Of a stretch of DNA of 64,000 bases, positions 31,602-41,161 are shown one piece after another (positions within the stretch are counted from its first letter, which is position 1; every line of letters begins with the position of its first letter). The position numbers were made by a program, and so were the translations under genes. A model generated the notes under the pieces. The model made no database searches and was not told the DNA's origin. It saw only the letters and a program-made list of their open reading frames with translations. This DNA comes from Trichodesmium sp002260545 (GTDB taxonomy: Bacteria > Cyanobacteriota > Cyanobacteriia > Cyanobacteriales > Microcoleaceae). The stretch covers positions 7,136 through 71,135 of the forward strand of contig NZ_JBNHEQ010000069.1 of NCBI RefSeq assembly GCF_050016015.1, given 5' to 3'.

Positions 31602-33569
31602 TTATGTTTCATCTTCAGCAATTGTAATTAGTTCATCTGCAAGAGTTAGAGAAAACTTAGCATCCAAACTAGGAGCTAAATAAATACCAAAATTATTATC
31701 TTTATCTTGAACTTGAGAGGCTATTTTCACCCCTAAACAAATTTCATTACGAGATTGAGCAGCAAATACACAGTCAGCAAAAGATAATTTGCCAACTTTT
31801 TCAGGAGGAAAGAAAAGTTCTATCGGTTTAATATACATTTCGCTACCTTCTGCCGAAAATAAATTCCGGTAGATTAACATTACATCTGGTTCTTGAGATA
31901 CCTGAGCTAAAATTTTAGACACAAATTGATTAGAAAGTAAGAAGTCTTGAACCCCGGCTTTAATTACTAAATCTGTTTCTTCCGAGTCAGCAAGTTCTAC
32001 TACTAATTCTGTTGTAACTGGGTTTCCAGTTTCTTCCTTGTATTCTTGGAATATTTGCCTAATTTCTAGCAATGTTGTCAGAGTTTTAGCATCAATTTCT
32101 TCAGAATTTTTACCTTTACTAGCTAAAATTGAGATACTATTATATTTATATAATTCGAGACTTTTGAGTTCTTCAACAACATCTACATTTATTTGCCTAA
32201 TTTGCATCAAAACTTGAGGATAAGCTTTACGAATTTCCTCAAACTTGGCTTCAATTTCTGATGTTAATTTGTGAGTTACTAGATTAACTTCTGAACCTTC
32301 AACTACATATTTAGCGTATTCTCGGAGACAGATAGGAGTTTTGGAGTTCCAACCAATAATTAAATGTTTTTCTGTTTTTCTGTCAATGGTTTTTCTGACA
32401 TCAACATAACCTAAAATTTCAGGTTTAAGTAAAGGTTCTTGGTGAAATTTAATTTGGGAGTCATCTTCTGCTAAAATAATTATTGATTCAGCATTTTTTA
32501 ACTGATAATTGCTATCTGGTTTGATAATTACATCCCCATTTTTATCCCGTACACCTAAAGGAATACTTTGATAAAAATGAAATTGTAATTCAGAAAAGCT
32601 GAGGTTTTGCCAATCAACTTGAGGATGGTAAAAATAAATTTCATTTCCGGCAAAACCTACGATATTTAAGTATACTGTTGCTAACCCTACAGACCGTGAA
32701 GTTTGGACTAAAATTCTCCCTAAAATATCAGCTTCATTCAAAGTTGTTACAGTTTGAGGAGCAATACTTTTCCCTAAAATACGATATTGTGCTGAGTGAA
32801 TTTCAGCTATTATTGGTGGTAGAGATGATTTTTTTTCTTCATTAGCTGCTACAGTGGCTAAAATTGCTTTAACAACTCTCGCATCCGATAACTTTTTCAC
32901 ATCTTGTGGATCTGTTCCTTTCGCATCATTTAAAATTACTACCGATCTAGCAACTTTAACTCCTACTTTATTCAGATTATTTATATTTGTTACTACTCCA
33001 CTACGAGTAACTACCCTAGTAGTTTTTAAATCTCCTAATTTTTCCCGGAGAAAATCATCCATATATTCCTTATCTTTTTCTGATATAATAACAATCACTG
33101 CATCAGATTCTGATTCATTAGCTATTACAAGCTCAGTAATAATATCAACAATTCTGTCATTAAAACCCAAAATTAAAGTATGGTTTTTTTCTACTACTAA
33201 ACTTTTACCTTTCTTCAGCAAAGTCAGTCGTGATTCAAATTCTTGAGTAATAAAAGCTACTAAACTAGAGAACAGTACCAAGCCTAGAAAAATAGTTAAT
33301 ACCCCTACAGTTTTAGTAGAAAAATTTGCTTCGTCTCCCGTATCTCTAAGACCAATTAGTTGTACAAATACATCCCAAAGCAAATCGCTTTCTAAATCTT
33401 GATTTGGGAAAATCCACTCAGAAAGGTAACGTAGACCTGTCATTAATAGGAAAGTTCCAAAAAATGCTGATACTAATGCCAGAAATACCGAGAAGCCACC
33501 CTTTGACATAAAGTTGTCAAATTTATATTGAAAGCGTTCTTGCCAAGAAAATTTACTTTGAGCAGACAT
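31602..33569 (-). CDS. CASTOR/POLLUX-type ion channel (RCK-containing)
   Basis: A 655-residue membrane protein with two or three N-terminal helices (about 28-50 and 87-110). Between them is a pore-like segment (DVFVQLIGLRDTGDEANF). Two RCK/TrkA-N-like Rossmann domains follow, the first starting NHTLILGFNDRIVDIITELV and the second KHLIIGWNSKTPICLREYAK. This matches the CASTOR/POLLUX/SYM8 family of cation channels, widespread in bacteria. The ATG at 33569 is preferred over a TTG five codons upstream. The likely role is potassium or calcium conductance across the cytoplasmic membrane. It is transcribed alone. Confidence 0.82.
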   Translation of the reverse strand: MSAQSKFSWQERFQYKFDNFMSKGGFSVFLALVSAFFGTFLLMTGLRYLSEWIFPNQDLESDLLWDVFVQLIGLRDTGDEANFSTKTVGVLTIFLGLVLFSSLVAFITQEFESRLTLLKKGKSLVVEKNHTLILGFNDRIVDIITELVIANESESDAVIVIISEKDKEYMDDFLREKLGDLKTTRVVTRSGVVTNINNLNKVGVKVARSVVILNDAKGTDPQDVKKLSDARVVKAILATVAANEEKKSSLPPIIAEIHSAQYRILGKSIAPQTVTTLNEADILGRILVQTSRSVGLATVYLNIVGFAGNEIYFYHPQVDWQNLSFSELQFHFYQSIPLGVRDKNGDVIIKPDSNYQLKNAESIIILAEDDSQIKFHQEPLLKPEILGYVDVRKTIDRKTEKHLIIGWNSKTPICLREYAKYVVEGSEVNLVTHKLTSEIEAKFEEIRKAYPQVLMQIRQINVDVVEELKSLELYKYNSISILASKGKNSEEIDAKTLTTLLEIRQIFQEYKEETGNPVTTELVVELADSEETDLVIKAGVQDFLLSNQFVSKILAQVSQEPDVMLIYRNLFSAEGSEMYIKPIELFFPPEKVGKLSFADCVFAAQSRNEICLGVKIASQVQDKDNNFGIYLAPSLDAKFSLTLADELITIAEDET

Positions 33570-33584
33570 AGATTTTTTCTTCAA

Positions 33585-33912
33585 ACTAATATAACTTTAC
33601 ACCGAACTGTTTATATATATCCGACTACGTTAGATAACTATAATTTTATTTGTCATTAATAATTATACTATATATGTATGTTTAAAAGAATAAGGAATTT
33701 TTTAGCAAAGCTTCTACATTGAAGAACCAGTAAAAAGCAACACAGGTAATTAACGACCTGTGTTGCTACCGAAAATGTTTGAAAAATTCTTGGGGCTATC
33801 AACAGTATTAAAATAATTGGACATGCGTTAAACATAAATAGACATTTACTATGATACACTAGATTTATGTCTAACTTATTAAACTCTTAAAAGAGGTGGC
33901 TGCTCAATTGAA
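33585..33912. other. Gap with strong hairpin before tnpB remnant
   Basis: No gene is seen. Positions 33737-33766 form a hairpin with arms GCAACACAGGT and ACCTGTGTTGC around an eight-base loop. It could be a terminator or the folded left end of the adjacent IS605-family element. The rest is AT-rich. Confidence 0.5.
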
Positions 33913-34618
33913 ATGCAATCAATCAAGACTAAATTAAAAGTTAACAATCAACAAAAAACAATACTTGCCAAGCACGCAGGTGTAGCCCCTGACTGCTTAT
34001 AACTGGGGATTAGCTACTTGTATTTCTGAATATGAATCAAGCAAGAAACGACTGAGTGCCATCACTTTACATAAACGCTTGGTGGCTGAAGTTAAAAGTC
34101 AAAATCCTTGGTACTATGAAGTATCAAAGTGCGCCCCTCAACAAGCATTAAGAGACTTACAGAGGGCATTAAGAACTTTTTAACTGTCCCCAAACGTGGA
34201 TTCCCTAAGTTTAAGAAAAAAGGGAAAAAAGACAGTTTCTATCTAGAAGGAAGCATTAAAATCCTCAAAGGAAACTATATAAAACTACCCAGAATAGGAA
34301 TAGTAAAAACTTACTGTATCTTACCCTCTGTGCCAGTCAAAAATGTAAGAATATCTAAACGTGCAGGTGATTGGTACATTAGTTTTACATATGATTATCA
34401 ACCCAACCCTACTACAAAAAAACGAGATGTTATCGGTGTAGATGTTGGTATAAATTCTCTAGCAACTTGTAGTGATGGAACAACCTACCCTAACCTCAAA
34501 GCCTATAAACAAGCTAAAAAACGATTAACTCGTTATCAGCACCGTGTCATCAAAAAAGAGCCAGGCTCCAAAAACAGAGCTAAAGCCATCAAAAAGCTAG
34601 CAAGACTACACAAAAAAG

Positions 34619-34666
34619 CGGATGCGACCCCGCGCCGTCGCACGGCGCAAGGGAACGCGCACCAAG
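34619..34666. mobile_element. GC-rich 48-bp micro-insert 1 in tnpB
   Basis: The tnpB sequence CACAAAAAAG is interrupted before CAGTAGCAGATATCAGAG by CGGATGCGACCCCGCG ... GAACGCGCACCAAG. The insert ends in AAG, matching the AAG at the insertion point, as if a short target site was duplicated. Its base composition is far from the AT-rich surroundings. Confidence 0.75.
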
Positions 34667-34778
34667 CAGTAGCAGATATCAGAGTAGACACACTCCATCA
34701 ACTGACAACATGGGCGAGCTTTGAACCACAGCACCATAGTAATAGAAGTATGACAATGTAAGTGGAATGCTCAAAAAG

Positions 34779-34827
34779 CGGTGCGACCCCGCGACGACGA
34801 CAGCTCGCTTGCGGAACGCGCACCAAG
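34779..34827. mobile_element. GC-rich 49-bp micro-insert 2 in tnpB
   Basis: CGGTGCGACCCCGCG ... GAACGCGCACCAAG lies after TCAAAAAG and before AGATCATAAACTAGC. It shares both ends and the flanking AAAAAG/CCAAG pattern with insert 1, while the centres differ. Two copies of the same micro-element have therefore entered the same gene. Confidence 0.75.
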
Positions 34828-35087
34828 AGATCATAAACTAGCAAGTGCCATAGCAGATTGTGGCTTTTATGAATTTAAACGTCAGCTTACATACAAATGT
34901 GAATGGTACGGCAGTGAGTTAGTAATAGCAGATAGATTTTACCCAAGTTCTCAAATATGTTCTCCCTATCGGGCATCAACAGAAAATGCCATTGAGCGAG
35001 AGAACTTATAATTGTGCTAACTGTGGATTTCAGGCTGACAGAGACTTTAATGCTGCTGTCAACCTAGAAAATTATGCACGTCAGTAG

Positions 35088-35789
35088 CTTGAGTTTCAAG
35101 CGATTTTAAGCCTGTGGATGAAGAAGGGACGTTGCATGCAACGTCCGTACACAGACTGCGGTCAGTGGTCTTCTGTGTTAGCGCAGCTTTGCGTTAGCAA
35201 AACAGGAAGTAGGGGCGAATGGCCATTCGCCCCTACAAAGCTCATGCAATCATTCATGGGTAAGTTTGGGTAAGTTTAGTAGAACGGAATTGGGAAAAAA
35301 CATCTACTCTGAATATCAATAAAGATAAAATTTAGATAAGTAGAAAGTAAGCATTCAGCCGTCAGCCGTCAGCTATCAGCTAAGATGTTTATAGGGGTTT
35401 TCACGGCTCTGTTGACTTGCATTACTTCTGCCTTCTGCCCTCTGCCTTCTACCTTTAAGCCAAAATCTCTATATTCATTAGAATCATGAAAAGCGCGCTT
35501 ACTATGAACGACCATATATTCAATTTTTGCTCCTAGCAATAGGGAATATAAAATCTAGATACACAACAGCTTATAATTCCCGTGCCTCCTAGCTATTTTC
35601 CCGTAGCTGTTTGCATAGCATTCCGTAGCTGATAGCTGAGTGCTAATAGCTGAATGCTTACAGTAGAAATAAAAAGCTAACAGCTAATAGCTGGTAGCTA
35701 TTTGTGCAGCATTCCGCAGGAAATGCTTATTACATAGTGAGGATAAATTAGTCTGACTTTAATCCCAATAATTGAGGTAGATTTAGTTC
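35088..35789. repeat. IS right-end and palindrome-rich gap
   Basis: Right after tnpB the sequence CCTGTGGATGAAGAAG...CTGCGGTCAGTGGTCTTC looks like the structured right end of the IS element. It is interrupted by the palindrome GGGACGTTGCATGCAACGTCC (35126-35146). A GTAGGGGCGAATGGCCATTC-GCCCCTAC palindrome lies at 35209-35236. Positions 35350-35460 and 35540-35720 hold TTCTGCCTTCTGCC and TAGCTGATAGCTG-type short repeats and GCATTCCGCAGGAAA elements. No gene is seen. Confidence 0.6.
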
Positions 35790-36917
35790 TCAATTCTTGC
35801 TTGCCATTTTCATGTTTTTTGTATAGGTGTCTTGGTCGGTAATGACATAGAAACTATTAGCAGCAATACCCTCTTTTTCTAATAATCTCATTACACTCAA
35901 GCGAAATTCACGAGCAGCAGGAAAGTAACGAGCAGGAGTTATATAAGAAACGTATTTAATCACACGAGCATTACCTTCAAGACCATTGAACATGAGAGAA
36001 TAATTAGGATAAAAACCATCAATACTTTTAAATATTTCGTCAATTCCCGCCATAATTCTCTCTACTTGATCTGCTGTAATGCCATCAATTTTTAAAGTTT
36101 CTGTAAATCCCCATTCTTGATCCTTAGCTTTATCTTGAGACCAGTTATCTACAATACCACTCACCATTCTAGAATTAGGCATTTTAATAATAGAACCCCA
36201 CTCCCATAAATACAATTTTGTAGTTCTTAAGCCTATTTCTACCACTTGGATAAAACCACTTAATCCTGAAACTATTACCCAATCACCAGGTTTGTACAAT
36301 CTATCAGTATAGATAATTACAGCACAACACCAGTCATAGATAATATCTTTGAACAACAAACCTAGAGCAACACCAGCACCACCAAGCAAACCAATAAGCG
36401 CTCCTGCTGATTGCCCAAAAAATACTTCTGCTGCTTTAATAGCTATGACAACAATTGCTGCAATGCGAAATAGTCTGGGTAAATAGGGAACCAGCAAATC
36501 ATCAAGGTCTGTATCAGTGTGCAGAGTTAGGAACTCTAGCGCCTTACCTAACACGGGAGCTGCAGCGTAAACTGTATAAGCAATTAGAGCAATAACAGCT
36601 AAAGCAAGAAAATCCGATGTAATTGTTTTTAACTGAGGAGTTAAATTTTCTGCTAAAATAATCTGTATTATCCATAGTCCACCTACCAAAATTAACCAGG
36701 TCAAGGGTTTTTTGATGGCAGCAATTAATTGATCGTCTAAGTCAGATTCAGTATTAGCAGCAAGACGCTCGATGGACTTAATAATTACTCCAGCAATAAA
36801 TCCCTGCAATATTAGGGTTAACAGCAGCACGCCAAATGCAAATATTAGTTTATAGGCTGGTATCCCAGCAATACTGATTGCTTCAATACTTGTCCAAAAT
36901 GTTTGTAAGAATTCCAT
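35790..36917 (-). CDS. Mechanosensitive ion channel family protein (MscS-like)
   Basis: A 375-residue protein with about five N-terminal hydrophobic helices. The MscS core follows: a Gly/Ala-rich pore helix (AGALIGLLGGAGVALGLLFKDI, about 169-190), then the beta domain (LYKPGDWVIVSGLSGFIQVVEIGLRTTKL) and the cytoplasmic alpha/beta domain. It opens on membrane tension to release solutes during hypo-osmotic shock. It is transcribed alone; nothing nearby adds a specific role. Confidence 0.88.
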   Translation of the reverse strand: MEFLQTFWTSIEAISIAGIPAYKLIFAFGVLLLTLILQGFIAGVIIKSIERLAANTESDLDDQLIAAIKKPLTWLILVGGLWIIQIILAENLTPQLKTITSDFLALAVIALIAYTVYAAAPVLGKALEFLTLHTDTDLDDLLVPYLPRLFRIAAIVVIAIKAAEVFFGQSAGALIGLLGGAGVALGLLFKDIIYDWCCAVIIYTDRLYKPGDWVIVSGLSGFIQVVEIGLRTTKLYLWEWGSIIKMPNSRMVSGIVDNWSQDKAKDQEWGFTETLKIDGITADQVERIMAGIDEIFKSIDGFYPNYSLMFNGLEGNARVIKYVSYITPARYFPAAREFRLSVMRLLEKEGIAANSFYVITDQDTYTKNMKMASKN

Positions 36918-37749
36918 TCTTTATTCCTTAATCAAATTTCCATTTGAGATTATTGTTTCTCAGGAGAAAATATTTTCTATTTTACTCAACTGAGGGATAG
37001 TCTGATGCAAAGTCTAAGCAAATTTTTAGGATTCAAAAGTTATACTTTTTGACTAAATATAGTTTATATTCTGCTTTTATACTTTACCAATAATCTTTGT
37101 TATACAAAGCATTAAGAAAAATTTAATTTTTCTTAATATTGTTGGACTTTAAAGTAAAAATCCAAGTTTTTGTAATTCTCCCATAATTAGCTGTCTAGGT
37201 AATAGGAAATTATATAATTATTTGTTACCTAAAACTTATAGTTACCGACTATAATTTTAATATCCCGTCGATAGCTGATATTCATACTTGATAATTTATC
37301 ATATTATTTGGCCGACAATTGCAATATTTGCCCTGGACTCTAGACAGTTTAGATTAATCACTGAAAGAATTTTAATATATGAAAATAATATAGATTTATA
37401 CCAGGGTTGTCAAAGGAAAAGTTAGAATGGCAAAAAATGAATATTTCGATTTGTGAGTAATTTTTGCCAGAGATATTCCTATTTATTCCTGTATAGATAG
37501 ATAATCTTGTATATATACATAGACTTCCTTTTATAACTATCATATTTGTTTGTAAAATATCAAATCACCTATAACTTAATATATTTAGAGAGGAGAAATA
37601 GTTATTTACACCTAAGATCAATAAGATCCAATTATCCTGGAGATAGCCGAGGCGATCGCAGCTTGATAAATACTAATAAACAAAGCTAAAAATTGTCAAA
37701 GTCTCTGATATTATTTCCAAAAATAAAAAATATATAGGAAAAAAAGATT
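36918..37749. other. AT-rich divergent control region, no gene seen
   Basis: This 832-bp region separates divergently transcribed MscS-like and dCache/channel genes. It is AT-rich with a single GGCGATCGCAGC (HIP1) near 37651 and few of the repeats that fill other gaps. Promoters for both genes must lie here but no convincing -35/-10 pair stands out. Short open frames are not supported by ribosome-binding sites. Confidence 0.5.
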
Positions 37750-39978
37750 ATGAAAATCAACAAAAAAATCGAAGATAACCCGATTAAAGTACAGAAAAAA
37801 TATCAAAAAATCAAAACACAAATCTATCTTTTTCTACATAGAATATTAACCATTAACAATGCTAGTAAACCACAAATACTAGCATTTTACACATCATTAA
37901 TCTTGGGGGGAATTAGTTTAACAGTTGCAATATTAGGGTCATTATTATATACACTCGAACAAAAACAGACATTTGATAATGCTAAACAGCAAGCTCAACG
38001 GGCAACAGCTAGAGTTGCTCTTGAGATTGATAGGAGACTATATTTTGCCCAAAAATCAGCTATTTCTGTAGCCAACGACCTGAGTTCTGGCAAATTGAGC
38101 GATAGAGAATTATTAGATAGACTTAAATTAGAAATTGAAGAAAATACTGATTTTTTAGATGTTGGCGTTGCTTATAAACCCTTTGCTTATAGATCGGATG
38201 TTAGACTTTATGCTCCATATTATGCCAGAATAGATAACCAAATAGAGCTAAAGGAAACTAAAGTTAACTATACAAAACCTAAATATTCTTGGTATCATAA
38301 TACCCTAAATAAAGGGGCAAATTGGGGTGAACCTTATTTTTGGAGTGACACTTCTCTGAACAGCGATCCAGTCGTCGGAATTTTTATTCCTTTTTATGAC
38401 CGAAATACTAAAGATAAATCTCCACAAGGTATCGTATATAGCGAATATTCATTAACAAAAATTCTAGAGGTCGTGCAGTCTCTAAACTTAGGTAGAACTG
38501 GCTACGGATTTATTATTTCTGAAACAGGAACCTACCTTTATCATCCCAATGAAGAATATTTTAAAGCTCAACTAAATGTCTTTGATCTTACCTATCAACA
38601 GCAGGATGAACAACTCAGAGAATTGATTGTTCAAGCAATGAAAGGTGAACCAGTAGAAGCAAATTTAAGCGATACAGTAACAGGTCAAAATTCTTGGTTA
38701 TTTCTGCGGAAAACTAATCTGAATGGATGGATAGTAGGAATAGTATTTATTGAAGATGAAATTGTTCCAGATTCATCAGTTACAAGAAGGAAATTAACTG
38801 CTCTGAGTATCGCCTATCTTTGGTCTGCTGTTTTTCTCTCTATTCTATTATTTAGAGCTTATATGGGGGGGGTAAAACGAATCTCATTAGTATCATTTAT
38901 TATTAGTATATTATTTGTAGCAAATATTGGTTTTGTTTGGAGTTTAGTATTAGAAGCAAGAACTTATACAGCAACTCGAAACCTTTTGCTTAGTGATACT
39001 GCTGTCAGACAATTATTAGCTCCTCAAATACAGTTAAGTAAAGAATTAAATCAAGAACCTCCTCTAATTGTTCCTACAGGAGTTTTCATTCAATCATTTG
39101 ATTTTACAAGTCCGAAAGATGTTTTTATTACGGGTTATATATGGCAAAAATACGAAGATGGTGTACATGATGATTTATCTCGTGGTATTATACTTGCTGA
39201 TGCAATTGAAGATAGTGATTATGAACTAAGAGAAGATTATAGATATAAAAAAGATGGTATAGAAATTATCGGTTGGTATTTTGCTTATACCCTCCGTATG
39301 AGTTTTGATTTTAGCTATTATCCTTTTGATGATAAAGATTTAAAAATTCGGATTTGGCATCAAGATTTTAATAATGGAGAGTTAAATCGTAAGGTTATTC
39401 TTGTCCCTGACTTTCAGAGTTATTCTGTAATTAATCCACGAACTGCTCCAGGGGTAGACAAAAACATTGTACTTGGAGAATGGTATCTGAGGGATAGTTT
39501 TTTTGAGTACATATTTAACACATATAATACTAACTTTGGTTTGATTGATACTGTACCAAAAACTGAGTTTCCGGAACTTGAATTTACCATCATTCTACAA
39601 AGAGATTTCTTGGGTTTGTTTATTTCTAAAGTTGGACCAATGATTGTAGTTTTAACCCTATTATTTGCTGTCCTCTTAGTTTCTAATCAAGACCAACCCA
39701 TGGAAGTTTTAGGATCTTGTGCAGGTTTTGTATTTATTGTTATCCTGGATCAGGTGACAGTTAGGCAACAAATAATTACTAGAGGAATTGTTTACTTAGA
39801 GTATTTTTACTTTATTGTTTATTTATATATTTTCTTGGTATCTCTTAATTTTATCCTCTGGAGTTTGAAACCACATTTTCCTCTTTTTAAGTATAAAGAT
39901 AACTTTATTTTGAAAGCTTTTTATTGGCCAACTATGCTGAAGGTTTTGCTCATAATCACTATTTTGGTATTTATCTGA
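37750..39978 (+). CDS. dCache sensor fused to pentameric ligand-gated ion channel-like module
   Basis: A 742-residue membrane protein. A helix (about 45-68) leads into a periplasmic double-Cache domain (about 75-325, with ANWGEPYFWSD and RTGYGFIISETGTYLYHPNE). Two helices (about 348-370 and 378-402) return the chain to the periplasm. A second extracytoplasmic beta-rich domain follows (about 405-610), with SFDFSYYPFDDKDLKIRIW, closely like the Pro-loop strand (FPFDxQxL) of pentameric ligand-gated channels. Four helices end the chain (about 617-640, 648-668, 680-704, 723-741), matching M1-M4. The predicted product is a ligand-gated ion channel with an extra Cache sensor. The dCache call is strong; the channel call rests on one motif plus topology. 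Confidence 0.72.
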   Translation: MKINKKIEDNPIKVQKKYQKIKTQIYLFLHRILTINNASKPQILAFYTSLILGGISLTVAILGSLLYTLEQKQTFDNAKQQAQRATARVALEIDRRLYFAQKSAISVANDLSSGKLSDRELLDRLKLEIEENTDFLDVGVAYKPFAYRSDVRLYAPYYARIDNQIELKETKVNYTKPKYSWYHNTLNKGANWGEPYFWSDTSLNSDPVVGIFIPFYDRNTKDKSPQGIVYSEYSLTKILEVVQSLNLGRTGYGFIISETGTYLYHPNEEYFKAQLNVFDLTYQQQDEQLRELIVQAMKGEPVEANLSDTVTGQNSWLFLRKTNLNGWIVGIVFIEDEIVPDSSVTRRKLTALSIAYLWSAVFLSILLFRAYMGGVKRISLVSFIISILFVANIGFVWSLVLEARTYTATRNLLLSDTAVRQLLAPQIQLSKELNQEPPLIVPTGVFIQSFDFTSPKDVFITGYIWQKYEDGVHDDLSRGIILADAIEDSDYELREDYRYKKDGIEIIGWYFAYTLRMSFDFSYYPFDDKDLKIRIWHQDFNNGELNRKVILVPDFQSYSVINPRTAPGVDKNIVLGEWYLRDSFFEYIFNTYNTNFGLIDTVPKTEFPELEFTIILQRDFLGLFISKVGPMIVVLTLLFAVLLVSNQDQPMEVLGSCAGFVFIVILDQVTVRQQIITRGIVYLEYFYFIVYLYIFLVSLNFILWSLKPHFPLFKYKDNFILKAFYWPTMLKVLLIITILVFI

Positions 39979-40110
39979 AAATAGGGAGTAGGGAGTAGGG
40001 AGTAGGGAGTAGGAAATAAAGGGAAGGTAAAAAGACACAGCTAAATGACATCAGCTTTGGTAGAATGTAAAAGTAGATTATTCTTGAATTTAATCCAGAA
40101 AATATATATT
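39979..40110. repeat. GGGAGTA heptamer tract
   Basis: Positions 39983-40012 are four to five copies of GGGAGTA directly after the stop of the channel-like gene. The remaining bases form the leader of the cupin gene. Confidence 0.8.
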
Positions 40111-40518
40111 ATGAGTGAAGCCAACAATAATCAACAGCCTGCAACCCCTGTCTTAGATTCACAAGCTAATAATCAAAAAGAAAGTCCGATAAGAACACCA
40201 CCTTGGGGTAAAGTCACAATTCTCGAACAAGGTCCCCGTTACAAAATTAATCGTATAGAAGTCAAACCAAAAAATCATATTAGTACCCAGATGCACTATC
40301 ATCGTAGTGAACATTGGATAGTGGTTTCTGGTACTGCTAAAGTTGTGTTTGATGGTCACGAAAAATTACTCTTGCAAAAACAATCAACTTATGTTCCAGC
40401 AAATACAGCTCATCGTGTAGAAAATCCTGGTACAATTCCTTTAGTAATGATTGAAATTCAAAATGGGGAATATCTTGGCGAAGACGATATTATTCGTTTT
40501 CCCGATGAGGATAATTAA
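40111..40518 (+). CDS. Cupin-domain protein (mannose-6-phosphate isomerase type II-like)
   Basis: A 135-residue single-domain cupin. The metal motif is clear: HISTQMHYHRSEHWIVVSGTAKV (GX5HXH-like: HYHRSEHW) and later YVPANTAHRVENPGTIPLVM. It corresponds to the C-terminal phosphomannose isomerase domain of GDP-mannose pyrophosphorylase fusions, here as a stand-alone protein. The likely reaction is interconversion of mannose-6-phosphate and fructose-6-phosphate, or a related sugar role. ATG 40111 is chosen because the conserved part begins later and the extra upstream codons look non-coding; an upstream in-frame ATG at 40045 exists. Confidence 0.8.
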   Translation: MSEANNNQQPATPVLDSQANNQKESPIRTPPWGKVTILEQGPRYKINRIEVKPKNHISTQMHYHRSEHWIVVSGTAKVVFDGHEKLLLQKQSTYVPANTAHRVENPGTIPLVMIEIQNGEYLGEDDIIRFPDEDN

Positions 40519-41161
40519 CCAAGTAGGAAGTAGGGTAGGGACGTTGCATGCAACGTTCCTACGGGAGAAAGATTGTTTTTGGGTTACCCTTACGGGATCT
40601 TGCTACGTCCCATGCTGCGCAACGCTAACGCGTTTCCTGACCGAATGCGGAGCAGTCCGTCAGGATAGCAATCTAAGTGCGAGTTTTCTATTGCAACATT
40701 TAAGATGAAACAGTCCAGTAGGGTGCGTTACGCTGTCGCTAACGCACCGTTCATGGAGATGCTGGTGGTGCATAGTAATGGTAGAGAGAGTGTGGGAAGT
40801 GTGGGAAGTGTGGGAAGTGTGGGAAGTGTCGGGAAAAATTACAAATATCTTCACCATTACTATGCAGGACTACCCATGGAGATAATTACCGAAAAATAAA
40901 GGTATAAAGCCTCTCACTCACCGTGGAGAAACAATGAATTTATTTTCCTTTTATTCAATCCAATCCGTTTTAGGGAGAGGTAATTATCAATTATCCATTA
41001 TCAATTATCAATTATTGAAAAGTCCAATAGGGCGTGTTTTGCTCCGCAACATGTTTGCGAAGCATTCCGTCAGGAAAAAGCGTAATTCGTAACGCACCGA
41101 AACATCCTGGGATAGGCGGTGCGTTACATTTCATTAAAGCACCCTACAAGAGTGGCGATCG
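40519..41161. repeat. Repeat-dense gap with MITE copy and 9-bp tandem repeats
   Basis: No gene is supported. Positions 40536-40561 are a GGGACGTTGCATGCAACGTTCC palindrome-type element. Positions 40600-40670 are a GCATGCAACGCTAACGCG / GTCCGTCAGGATAGC element. Positions 40770-40865 have inverted ends GCATAGTAATGGT ... ACCATTACTATGC enclosing five 9-bp units AGTGTGGGA (40789-40834). Positions 40886-41019 are a TTACCGAA...TTATTGAA MITE-like copy. A GTTTGCGAAGCATTCCGTCA element lies at 41050-41070. The open frames here are built on repeats. Confidence 0.75.

Larger units (their letters stand above)
33913..35087 (+). pseudogene. tnpB: Decayed IS605/IS1341-type transposase gene tnpB
   Basis: The reading frame starts MQSIKTKLKVNNQQKTIL and is broken at least three times. 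A frameshift precedes AYNWGLATCISEYE (about 34000), another lies before KNFLTVPKRGFPKF (about 34170), and one falls in the zinc-finger region (about 34960-35020). In that region SSQICS, then PLSERTYNCANCGFQADRDF, lie in different frames. RuvC-like landmarks remain (GVDVGINSLATCSDG; DRDFNAAVNLENYA). In addition, two GC-rich inserts (34619-34666 and 34779-34827) interrupt the central part. No tnpA is adjacent. It cannot make a functional TnpB. Confidence 0.9.

Noticed and set aside
31370..31621. Open frame of about 83 codons upstream of the TIGR03985 gene
   Set aside because: It is built on a heptamer tract and AAAAGTCAAAATT-type repeats, with no ribosome-binding site or recognisable protein.
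33585..35236. An active IS200/IS605 element with TnpA
   Set aside because: No tnpA frame exists and tnpB has several frameshifts and two inserts.
40451..40899. Short open frames between the cupin gene and the MITE copy
   Set aside because: They consist of palindromic and 9-bp repeats (for example GSVGSVGSV) and have no protein-like composition.
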